Of a DNA stretch of 64,000 bases, positions 8,713 through 16,090 are shown one piece after another. The notes beneath the pieces were generated by a model. It saw nothing but the letters and a program-made list of their open reading frames with translations. It searched no databases and was not told where the DNA came from. The first letter of the stretch is position 1; each line of letters opens with the position of its first letter. Made by a program: the position numbers and the translations under genes. The DNA is from Acidobacteriota bacterium (GTDB taxonomy: Bacteria > Acidobacteriota > Terriglobia > Bryobacterales > UBA6623). The DNA is taken from NCBI GenBank assembly GCA_016125275.1, contig WGMB01000018.1, forward strand, positions 248,001 through 312,000, given 5' to 3'.

Positions 8713-8737
8713 GGACGCGGCGAGCGTCGCCGCGTCC
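8713..8737. repeat. Perfect 11-bp hairpin covering the leader of the glycosyltransferase
   Basis: GGACGCGGCGA-GCG-TCGCCGCGTCC is a perfect inverted repeat with a three-base loop ending only three bases before the ATG at 8741. It overlaps the only purine-rich ribosome-binding candidate (GGGAGGA, 8709-8715). It may restrict translation initiation or may be a T-less terminator of the upstream regulator gene. Confidence 0.6.
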
Positions 8738-8740
8738 CCG

Positions 8741-10330
8741 ATGCCCAGTGCGCCGCTGATCTCCATCGTCACGCCGTCCTACAACCAGGGCGGTACGATC
8801 GAGGCGACCATTCGGTCCGTACTCGATCAACGGTACTGCCCGTTCGAGCATTGGGTGATCGACGGCGGCTCGACCGACAGCTCCGTCGCCGTGCTGGAGC
8901 GCTATCCGCACCTGCACTGGGTGTCGGAACCCGACCGGGGGCAGACTCACGCCATCAACAAAGGCCTGGCTCGCGGTCAGGGCGAGATCTTCGCCTACCT
9001 GAACTCCGACGACGTCTACCGGCCCGGCTGCTTCGAGCAGGTGGTGCAGGCGTTCGCAGATCCCTCCTGCCAAGTGCTGGTGGGGGACTGCGACCGCATC
9101 GACGCGGCAGGGGAACTGCTGGGGACCGATCGGGCGCAACTGGAGCGGCCCGATCTGCTGGCGCGGTTCTGGCGTTGGGGAGAGGGCGTACTGATCCCTC
9201 AGCCGGCCGTCTTCATCCGCCGCAGCTTGCTGGACGAGGCGGGAGCGTTCGACGAGAGCTACGACATGGCCATGGACCTCGAGATGTGGTTGCGGCTGGC
9301 GCGCCGCGCGCCGTTCACGCTGCTGCACCGTACGTTGGCGGGCTTTCGGGTGACGCCGGAGACGAAGTCCAGCACCCGGCAGGCCGACATGGTGGAGGAG
9401 TCCCGGCGGGCGGCTCTGGCGCATCAGGAGATCGTGCCGGCGGCCGAGCGCACCGCCTTCCTGCGGGAGCTCGAGCGGCAGTCGGCGGGCCACCTGCTCA
9501 CCGTGGCGGAGCAGCGCCGTGAGCGGGGGCCGGCGGCCCGGGCGCTGCAGTTGCATCCTATCGGGCTGTTTTCGCGGCGGATGCTCAAGGCGCTGCTGCT
9601 GCCGGCGCTGATGGTGGCGCTGGGGCTGCCGGCGGCGGCTTGGGGACCCACCGGGCACCGAGCCATCGGCAAGATCGCCGAGAATCATCTGCCGTTGCGC
9701 CCGGCTGGCGCTGGCCGAGATTCTGAGGGGCGAAAGCCTCGCGGAGGCCTCGACCTGGGCCGACGAGATTCGCTCGGATCATGCCTGGGACCACATCGCG
9801 CCGCTGCACTACGTGACCATCGAGGACGATCAGACCTACGAGGGGGCCCCGCGGAATCCGGCCGGAGACGTCATCCAAGCCATTGGGCGCTACACGGCGG
9901 TCCTAGAAGACGAGACCTCGTCGGCGGAGGACAAGGCCAACGCCGTGCGCTTCTTGACGCATTTCGTCGGCGACATCCATCAGCCGTTGCACGTCGGTCG
10001 CGGCGCGGATCGGGGCGGCAACGGCGTGAGCCTGCGGTGGTTCGGCCGGGAGTCGAATCTGCACCGGGTGTGGGACTCCGAGATGATCGACCAGCACCAG
10101 CTCAGCTACTCCGAACTGGCGGACTTTCTGGATCGGCTCTCGTACCGGCAAGTGCGCGACTGGCAGCGCTCGGAACCGCTCGACTGGGCGATGGAGAGCT
10201 TCAGCGCGCGGCCGGACGTCTACGACCTGCCCGAGAATCACGAGCTCGGATACGACTACCTCGAGCGCCACCGGCGGCTCGTGCAACTGCGCCTGAGGCA
10301 GGCCGGCGTGCGGCTGGCGGCGCTGTTTGA
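8741..10330 (+). CDS. Family 2 glycosyltransferase reading without a stop into a nuclease leader
   Basis: Residues 1 to about 280 are a GT-A glycosyltransferase: ISIVTPSYNQGGTIEATIRS, VIDGGSTDSSVAVL, and the acidic nucleotide-sugar motif in FAYLNSDDVY, then FDESYDMAMDLEMWLRLAR. It would transfer a sugar from an activated donor in the cytoplasm; the acceptor is unknown. There is no stop codon after this domain. The frame continues through a second start (9581) into the signal peptide and first residues of an S1/P1 nuclease. After about 9700 it follows a wrong frame, giving Arg/Gly-rich nonsense up to 10330. The functional part is probably 8741 to about 9580. Confidence 0.75.
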   Translation: MPSAPLISIVTPSYNQGGTIEATIRSVLDQRYCPFEHWVIDGGSTDSSVAVLERYPHLHWVSEPDRGQTHAINKGLARGQGEIFAYLNSDDVYRPGCFEQVVQAFADPSCQVLVGDCDRIDAAGELLGTDRAQLERPDLLARFWRWGEGVLIPQPAVFIRRSLLDEAGAFDESYDMAMDLEMWLRLARRAPFTLLHRTLAGFRVTPETKSSTRQADMVEESRRAALAHQEIVPAAERTAFLRELERQSAGHLLTVAEQRRERGPAARALQLHPIGLFSRRMLKALLLPALMVALGLPAAAWGPTGHRAIGKIAENHLPLRPAGAGRDSEGRKPRGGLDLGRRDSLGSCLGPHRAAALRDHRGRSDLRGGPAESGRRRHPSHWALHGGPRRRDLVGGGQGQRRALLDAFRRRHPSAVARRSRRGSGRQRREPAVVRPGVESAPGVGLRDDRPAPAQLLRTGGLSGSALVPASARLAALGTARLGDGELQRAAGRLRPARESRARIRLPRAPPAARATAPEAGRRAAGGAV

Positions 10331-10346
10331 GCGAATCTTTCGCTGA
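9581..10346 (+). pseudogene. S1/P1-type nuclease with a single-base frameshift
   Basis: From ATG 9581 come a signal peptide (MLKALLLPALMVALGLPAAA) and the mature start WGPTGH, whose Trp1 and His6 are zinc ligands in S1/P1 nucleases. The reading frame breaks at about 9700-9702, in the run CCC. It continues one frame over as RLALAEILRGESLAEASTWA, then ADEIRSDH, PLHYV, FLTHFVGDIHQPLHVG and NLHRVWDSEMI. All zinc-ligand positions expected for the family are therefore present, but split across two frames. Removing one C restores a protein of about 254 residues. The family cleaves single-stranded nucleic acids in the periplasm. The cause may be a recent mutation, an assembly error or recoding. Confidence 0.8.
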
Positions 10347-10398
10347 ACCCCTCAAGCCAGCCGACCGCCACGCCGATCACTCCAGCTAGGAGCAGCCA

Positions 10399-10920
10399 GT
10401 GCGACCGACGATCGAGCCGACCGGCAAGGAACAGTTTTTCGGGGAAGACGAGATCATCGTCAGCAAGACCGATCTTCGCGGCAGGATCACCTATGCCAAC
10501 GATGTCTTCATGCAGGTCGCCGGTTACACCGAGAAGGAGCTGCTCGGTGAGGCCCACAACATCATTCGCCACCCCGACATGCCGCGGGCGGTATTCCAGT
10601 ATCTGTGGGACGAGATCGAGGCGGGGCGCGAAATCTTCGCCTACGTCGTCAATCTCTGCAAGAACGGGGACCACTACTGGGTCTTTGCCCACGTGACGCC
10701 GACCTTTGACGTCAACGGCAACATCATCGGCTACCACTCGAACCGGCGCGTTCCCGATCGGCCCGCTGTGGACAAGGCGCGCGACTTGTACGCCGCGTTG
10801 TTGGCGGAAGAGAATCGGGCGGCGGATTGGCGGGAGGGCATGAAGGCCTCCTTGGAAATGCTGTCGTCCCAGTTGGCGGCCGCCGGCTGTACCTACGAGC
10901 AGTTCGTGTTTTCCCTTTGA
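10399..10920 (+). CDS. Single PAS-domain sensor protein, Aer/CetB-like
   Basis: A 173-residue soluble protein consisting of one PAS domain (about residues 15-120). The block NIIRHPDMPRAVFQYLWDEI followed by YVVNLCKNGDHYWVFAHVTP is the sequence typical of the FAD-binding PAS domain of the aerotaxis receptor Aer. It lacks any transmembrane segment, HAMP or signalling domain. The start is a GTG with AGGAG seven bases upstream; the first ATG is far inside the domain. The chemoreceptor gene follows after 26 bp, so the two proteins probably form one receptor, as CetB and CetA do in Campylobacter. FAD binding is inference. Confidence 0.85.
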   Translation: MRPTIEPTGKEQFFGEDEIIVSKTDLRGRITYANDVFMQVAGYTEKELLGEAHNIIRHPDMPRAVFQYLWDEIEAGREIFAYVVNLCKNGDHYWVFAHVTPTFDVNGNIIGYHSNRRVPDRPAVDKARDLYAALLAEENRAADWREGMKASLEMLSSQLAAAGCTYEQFVFSL

Positions 10921-10946
10921 GAGATTGATCGGAGCAGCCAGTCGCC

Positions 10947-12185
10947 ATGCCCTCTGTGATGGAAGCGCCGTCCTCCTTTAGCGCCGCCAAGGCCGAAGAG
11001 TTGGTTCGCCTGCGAGCCGAGGTGGAGGAGCACCGAAAGTGGATGAGCCGCATCGCGGACGTCTGCCAGGCGGGAGCGCGCGGCGACCTGGAGCCCCGGC
11101 TGTTGGGTTGCCCCGAAGAAGAGGGTGACATTCGGCGGGCGGTCAAGGCTCTGAACTTGCTGCTCGACATGACCGATGCGTTCGTGCGGGAGTCCGGCGC
11201 GGCGTTGACGGCGGCGGGCGAAGGCCGCTTCCACCGCAAAGTGATCCTGCGCGGGATGTTCGGGTCGTTCCGCCTGGCCTCCAGCCGCATCAACGCCGCC
11301 GGCGAGGAGATGCGACGCCAAGCGCAAGAGTTGGATCAGTCCGCCCAGCGCAGGTTGGAGCTGGCCGAAGACCTGGAGTCGCAGGTGAAGGCGGTGGCCA
11401 CGCGCGTGACCTCGTCCGCGCAAGGGGTGCGAGAGACGGCGGAATCGTTGGCCGGCTCGTCGCAACGGACGTTCGAGCGCGGCGAGGAGGTGGCCAACAC
11501 GGCGCGGGAGACCTCCGGGAACGTCCAAAGCGTGGCTTCGGCGACCGAAGAGCTCAGCGCCGAGGTGCGGGAAGTGGATCGTCGGGTGAGGGAGTCGGCG
11601 GACACCGCCGCGGCAGCGGTGCACGACGTGGAGGAGGCCGAAAGGGTCATGGCGGAGCTGGCCGACGCCTCGCAGCGCGTCGGACGCGTGGTCAAGCTGA
11701 TCGCACAGATCGCGAACCAAACGAATCTGTTGGCGCTCAACGCCACGATCGAAGCGGCCCGCTCGGGCGAAGCCGGCAAGGGGTTCGCGGTAGTCGCCGG
11801 GGAAGTGAAGAGCCTGGCGCAGCAGAGCTCCAAGGCGACGGCGGAGATTTCGGCGGAAGTCGAGGCCATCCAGGGCAAGACGGTTCGCGTGGGAGAGGCC
11901 GTGGCCAACATCGCCGCCACGATCCAGCGCATCTCCGACACCGCGGCCGACATCGCCCAGTCCGTCGATCAGCAACGCTTCGCCGTGCAAGAGATCAGCA
12001 CCAACGGGCAGGCCGCGGCGGGCGGCACGACGCGCGTCGCGGAGAGCATCGCGTTGGTCAGCGCGGAGGCCGCCGAGGCCAGTCGCGGCGCCGACGAGCT
12101 GCTCGAGTCCGCCAACCGGCTGCTGCAAGACGCCGACGGGCTAGGGACCGCGCTCGAAACCTTCCTGGTCGAGATCCGGAGCTGA
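10947..12185 (+). CDS. Methyl-accepting chemotaxis protein without membrane segments
   Basis: A 412-residue chemoreceptor. The C-terminal two-thirds is the four-helix signalling bundle, with the highly conserved hairpin tip [20 protein letters not shown] and [20 protein letters not shown]. No hydrophobic segment is present, so it is cytoplasmic. The N-terminal 120 residues contain coiled-coil and HAMP-like stretches ([30 protein letters not shown]). It would control a CheA kinase via CheW; neither gene is in the window. The upstream PAS gene is the likely sensory partner. Confidence 0.9.
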   Translation: MPSVMEAPSSFSAAKAEELVRLRAEVEEHRKWMSRIADVCQAGARGDLEPRLLGCPEEEGDIRRAVKALNLLLDMTDAFVRESGAALTAAGEGRFHRKVILRGMFGSFRLASSRINAAGEEMRRQAQELDQSAQRRLELAEDLESQVKAVATRVTSSAQGVRETAESLAGSSQRTFERGEEVANTARETSGNVQSVASATEELSAEVREVDRRVRESADTAAAAVHDVEEAERVMAELADASQRVGRVVKLIAQIANQTNLLALNATIEAARSGEAGKGFAVVAGEVKSLAQQSSKATAEISAEVEAIQGKTVRVGEAVANIAATIQRISDTAADIAQSVDQQRFAVQEISTNGQAAAGGTTRVAESIALVSAEAAEASRGADELLESANRLLQDADGLGTALETFLVEIRS

Positions 12186-12220
12186 AGCGCAGAAAACAGG
12201 CGGGTTGCGCCCACGGCTGA

Positions 12221-12226
12221 TACACT
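12221..12226 (+). promoter_or_regulatory. Probable -10 element (TACACT) 11 bases before a start codon
   Basis: TACACT ends 11 bases before ATG 12238. If used, transcription would begin within about five bases of the start codon. No -35 match is visible at the standard distance. Confidence 0.3.
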
Positions 12227-12237
12227 ACGCCGTGGAC

Positions 12238-14655
12238 ATGCCTCGACGCGTTGCTGCCTTGCTCCTTCTGGTCGTCGGAAGCGCCTTCGGCGCCACCGGC
12301 CCCGAGGTCCTGCACACCCGCTGTCTGCAATGCCACAACGCGGACACCGCGATGTCCGAGCTGCGGCTGGACTCCCGCGACGGCGCGCTGGCCGGCGGCA
12401 AGCGCGGCGCGGCGGTCGTGCCGGGCTCCCCGGACTCCAGCCTGCTGTTCCGGGCGGTCAGCCACCAAGCCGAGCCGCACATGCCCCCTACGGGCAAGTT
12501 GGACGCCGCCGAAATCGCCGTCCTGAGGGACTGGATCGCGGCGGGCGCCAAGTGGGATGCGGCGGCGATCTCGGCCGCACCCCGTAGCGAGTGGTGGGCG
12601 TTTCAGGCCCCCGAGGCTCCCGCAGTTCCTGAAGTCGCGGGCGTCAGTCATCCGGTCGACGCCTTCGTGGCGGCCAAGTTGGCCGAGCAGGGTTTGCAGC
12701 CGGCGCCGCCGGCGGATCGACGCACCCTGATTCGCCGCGCGACGTTCGATCTGCATGGGCTACCGGCGTCCTACGACGAGACGAAGGCCTTTGAGTCCGA
12801 CCCTGCCGGCGACGACGAGGCCTGGAAGGCATTGGTGGAGAAGCTGCTGGCCTCCGAGCGCTACGGCGAGAAGTGGGGACGTCACTGGCTGGACCTGGTG
12901 CGCTACGGCGACACCTCGGGCTTCGAGCAAGACCCCTACAACCTGGAAGCGTGGCGCTACCGCGACTACGTGATCGACTCCTTTAACCAGGACAAGCCCT
13001 ACGACCGCTTTGTGAAGGAGCAGCTCGCCGGCGACGAGATCTGGCCCGAGGATCCGGCGGCGCGGACCGGCACCGGCTACTACCGCGTAAACGCCAACCG
13101 CGACATGCTCTTCAAGGTGGAGGAGCAGAACCGCTACGAGAAGCTGGCGGACTACGTGGACACGACCTCGAAGGTCTTTCTGGCGCTGACGGTGGGCTGC
13201 GCGCGCTGTCACGATCACAAGTTCGACCCGATCCCGCAGAAAGACTTCTACCGCATGCAGGCGATCTTCGCGCCGGCGGTGAACGACAGGGTTTTCCTGG
13301 AGTACAACTCGGCCCGCTTCTACGATCTGGCCTGGAATACGCGCGACTTCAAGCTCCGCAACATCGCCGACCATCTGCGGGCGATCTACCGCCCCTACGA
13401 GAAGAAGCTGCGGGACGAGAAGCTGAGAACGCTGCCGGACGGCGCACAGGTGATCGAAGCATTTGAGACAGCCAAGGAGAAGCGTTCGCCGGAGCAGGAA
13501 GAGCTGGTCACCGAAAACGAGGAGCTGGCGAAGGTTGGCGACGACGAGGTGCGGGCCGCGATGTCGGCGTCGGACGCAGAACAGCTCGACGCGCTGGAGC
13601 GCCGGCTTGTCAGCCTCTTCAAGGGCTACGGGCCGCCGAACATGGCGCCGGGCGTGATCGACGTCGGCCGCGAGTCGCCGCGCACCTATCTGGCGATCCG
13701 AGGCAACCCGGAGGCGCCGGGCGAGGAAGTCGGCCCGGGCTATTTGACCGCACTGGGAGGCGGCGACATTCCCGACCCGCCGCTGCACGTGCAGACGACC
13801 TACCGGCGCAAGCACCTGGCCGAGTGGATCGCCCGGCCGGAAAATCCGCTGACGGCGCGGGTGATGGTCAATCGCATCTGGCAGTTCCACTTCGGGGAAG
13901 GCTTGGTAGAGACGCCCAGCGACTTCGGTACGCGGGCGACCCGGGTTTCCAACCGAGAGCTGCTGGATTGGCTGGCGGTGCAGTTCGTCGAGAGCGGCTG
14001 GTCGGTGAAGGCGATGCACCGGCTGATCATGAGCTCGGAGACCTACCGGCGCAGCTCGGTCGCGCCGGCCGGCGCCGCGGAGAAGGACCCAGCGAACCGC
14101 TATCTGTCGCACTTCAACCGACGGCGACTGCAAGCCGAGGAGATCCGCGACGCGACGCTATTCGCCTCCGGCAAGCTGAACTTGGAGATGGGCGGCGAGC
14201 CTGTGGTGGTGCCGCTGGACCAGGAAGAGCTTTACGGGATCACCGGTACGCCTTCGGACCGCTGGGTGGTGACTTGGGACCCCAAACAGCACACCCGACG
14301 CAGCGTCTATCTGTTGCAGAGAAGGGCCTTCCAGCACCCGATGTTCCAGGTGTTCGATGCGCCGGACGGGATGACCACCTGCGAGCGGCGCAATGAATCC
14401 ACCACGGCCCCGCAGTCCCTGACGCTGCTGAACTCCCGCTTCATGGTGGACCAGTCGCAAGCGCTGGCCGACGAGGCGCCAACGGTGGAGCAGGCTTGGC
14501 GGATGAGCTTTGGGCGCGACCCGCGGCCGGAAGAAAAGGCAGCGGCGCAGTCGTTCCTGTCGGCGCAGCAAAAGCGGTTGGGCGACGCGGAGAGGGCTCG
14601 GGCGGAGCTGGCCCGGAGCCTGCTCAACTCGAACGAGTTTCTCTACGTGGACTAG
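12238..14655 (+). CDS. Cytochrome-like DUF1549/DUF1553 (PSCyt1-PSCyt2-PSD1) protein
   Basis: An 805-residue exported protein. It has a signal peptide (RRVAALLLLVVGSAFGATG), then a cytochrome-like PSCyt1 domain with the haem motif CLQCH (about residues 33-37) and MPPTGKLDAAEI. Next is DUF1549 with HPVDAFVAAKLAEQGL and GCARCHDHKFDPIPQKDFY, and finally DUF1553 with RVMVNRIWQFHFGEGLVETP and a C-terminal TLLNSRFM block. The family is common in Planctomycetes and Acidobacteria; its biochemical role is not established, though carbohydrate degradation has been suggested from gene context. The start at 12238 is preferred to an upstream TTG because the signal peptide begins there. It is followed by its usual DUF1501 partner. 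Confidence 0.93.
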   Translation: MPRRVAALLLLVVGSAFGATGPEVLHTRCLQCHNADTAMSELRLDSRDGALAGGKRGAAVVPGSPDSSLLFRAVSHQAEPHMPPTGKLDAAEIAVLRDWIAAGAKWDAAAISAAPRSEWWAFQAPEAPAVPEVAGVSHPVDAFVAAKLAEQGLQPAPPADRRTLIRRATFDLHGLPASYDETKAFESDPAGDDEAWKALVEKLLASERYGEKWGRHWLDLVRYGDTSGFEQDPYNLEAWRYRDYVIDSFNQDKPYDRFVKEQLAGDEIWPEDPAARTGTGYYRVNANRDMLFKVEEQNRYEKLADYVDTTSKVFLALTVGCARCHDHKFDPIPQKDFYRMQAIFAPAVNDRVFLEYNSARFYDLAWNTRDFKLRNIADHLRAIYRPYEKKLRDEKLRTLPDGAQVIEAFETAKEKRSPEQEELVTENEELAKVGDDEVRAAMSASDAEQLDALERRLVSLFKGYGPPNMAPGVIDVGRESPRTYLAIRGNPEAPGEEVGPGYLTALGGGDIPDPPLHVQTTYRRKHLAEWIARPENPLTARVMVNRIWQFHFGEGLVETPSDFGTRATRVSNRELLDWLAVQFVESGWSVKAMHRLIMSSETYRRSSVAPAGAAEKDPANRYLSHFNRRRLQAEEIRDATLFASGKLNLEMGGEPVVVPLDQEELYGITGTPSDRWVVTWDPKQHTRRSVYLLQRRAFQHPMFQVFDAPDGMTTCERRNESTTAPQSLTLLNSRFMVDQSQALADEAPTVEQAWRMSFGRDPRPEEKAAAQSFLSAQQKRLGDAERARAELARSLLNSNEFLYVD

Positions 14656-14683
14656 CCGAGCCGGAATGACACGGAGACGGGCG

Positions 14684-16081
14684 ATGAACAGACGCAACTT
14701 CCTGCTGAAGACGGGCGCGGGCTTTGGAGCGGTGGCGCTGGCGGACCTACTGGCCGCGGCGTCCAGCAACCCTTTGGCCTCCAAACAGCCGCACCAGGCC
14801 GCTAAGGCCAAGGCCGTGATCTACCTGTTCATGCACGGCGGCGTGAGCCACGTGGACACGTTCGACTACAAGCCGGAGCTGCAGAAGCGCTCTGGGCAAC
14901 CGCTGTCGGTCGAGCTGGCCAAGACGATCAAAACAAGCTTCATCCACGACCCGACCAAGGCGATCCTGCGCGGCAGCCCTTGGGAGTTCAAGCCCGGGGG
15001 CCGGTCCGGGCTGCTGGTCTCTGACCTCTATCCGCACCTGCGGGAGCGCGCCGACGACCTGGCGGTGATCCGCAGTTGCCACTCGAACATCTTCGACCAC
15101 GCGCCGGCGATTTACCACGTAAGCTCGGGCTCCCAATTCCCAGGCCGGCCCTGCCTGGGGTCTTGGGTGACCTATGGGCTGGGAACGGAGAACCAGAACC
15201 TGCCGGCGTTCGTGGTGATGAGCGACGGCTCGACGAAGTCCGGGCCGCCGGCCTACTCGGCGGGCTTTCTGCCGGCCGTGTACCAGGGGACAGTCTTCCG
15301 CGGCGGCGAGAACCCCATTCTGCACCTGCGCAACCCCGTCGGCGTGACCGATGACGCGCAGAAGGCAACGCTGGATTTCGTGAATCAGCTCGACCAGCGG
15401 CACTTGGCGGCGCGCGGCGAGGATTCCACTCTCGAGGCTCGGATCGCCGCCTATGAGCTCGCCTACCGTATGCAGGCCGAGGCGCCCGAAGCGGTGGATC
15501 TGGCCGGCGAATCCGAGGCGACCAAGAAGCTCTACGGCATCGACGACCCGAAGACGGAAGATTTTGGGCGCAAGTGCCTGCTGGCGCGGCGGCTGGTCGA
15601 GCGCGGCGTGCGCTTCATCCAGCTCTACTCGGGCACCAACGTGGGAGACGACTGGGACGACGCGCACAACGACCTGATCGGTTCGCACGTGAAGATGGCC
15701 GGCAAGACCGACAAGCCGATCGCCGGATTGCTGGCCGATCTGGAAGCTCACGGGCTGCTGGACTCCACGCTGGTGATCTGGGGCGGGGAATTCGGCCGCA
15801 CGCCGCTGGCGCAGGGGGCGAACGGCCGCGACCACCACCCCTACGGATTCTCGATGTGGATGGCGGGCGCGGGTGTGCAGGGCGGACGCGCGATCGGGGC
15901 CACGGATGACTTCGGGGTGCATGCCGCCGAGGAGAAGGTCGACGCGCACGACGTGAACGCGACGATCCTGCGGCTGCTGGGCCTGGACCACGAGCGCCTG
16001 ACGTACCTCTACCAGGGCCGCGACCAGAGCCTGACCGACGTACACGGGCAAGGCGAGTTCACGGCCAAGCTCGTGAGCTGA
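14684..16081 (+). CDS. Tat-exported DUF1501 protein
   Basis: A 465-residue protein that nearly always follows a DUF1549/DUF1553 gene. It begins with a twin-arginine signal (MNRRNFLLKTGAGFGAVAL). The DUF1501 fold belongs to the alkaline phosphatase/sulfatase superfamily. Visible family blocks are VIYLFMHGGVSHVDTFDYKP, VSDLYPHLRERADDLAVIRS, TLVIWGGEFGRTPLAQG, DHHPYGFSMWMAGAGV and HDVNATILRLLGLDHERLTY. Substrate is unknown. The ATG at 14684 has GGAG about 9 bases upstream; an in-frame ATG at 14666 is possible. The gene follows the cytochrome-like gene by 28 bp and ends 9 bp from the convergent hydrolase-TIR gene. Confidence 0.92.
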   Translation: MNRRNFLLKTGAGFGAVALADLLAAASSNPLASKQPHQAAKAKAVIYLFMHGGVSHVDTFDYKPELQKRSGQPLSVELAKTIKTSFIHDPTKAILRGSPWEFKPGGRSGLLVSDLYPHLRERADDLAVIRSCHSNIFDHAPAIYHVSSGSQFPGRPCLGSWVTYGLGTENQNLPAFVVMSDGSTKSGPPAYSAGFLPAVYQGTVFRGGENPILHLRNPVGVTDDAQKATLDFVNQLDQRHLAARGEDSTLEARIAAYELAYRMQAEAPEAVDLAGESEATKKLYGIDDPKTEDFGRKCLLARRLVERGVRFIQLYSGTNVGDDWDDAHNDLIGSHVKMAGKTDKPIAGLLADLEAHGLLDSTLVIWGGEFGRTPLAQGANGRDHHPYGFSMWMAGAGVQGGRAIGATDDFGVHAAEEKVDAHDVNATILRLLGLDHERLTYLYQGRDQSLTDVHGQGEFTAKLVS

Positions 16082-16090
16082 GGCCGGCGT

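Noticed and set aside
12760-14133. 457-codon open frame on the minus strand
   Set aside because: It is the antisense shadow of the DUF1549/DUF1553 gene, which has haem and family motifs.
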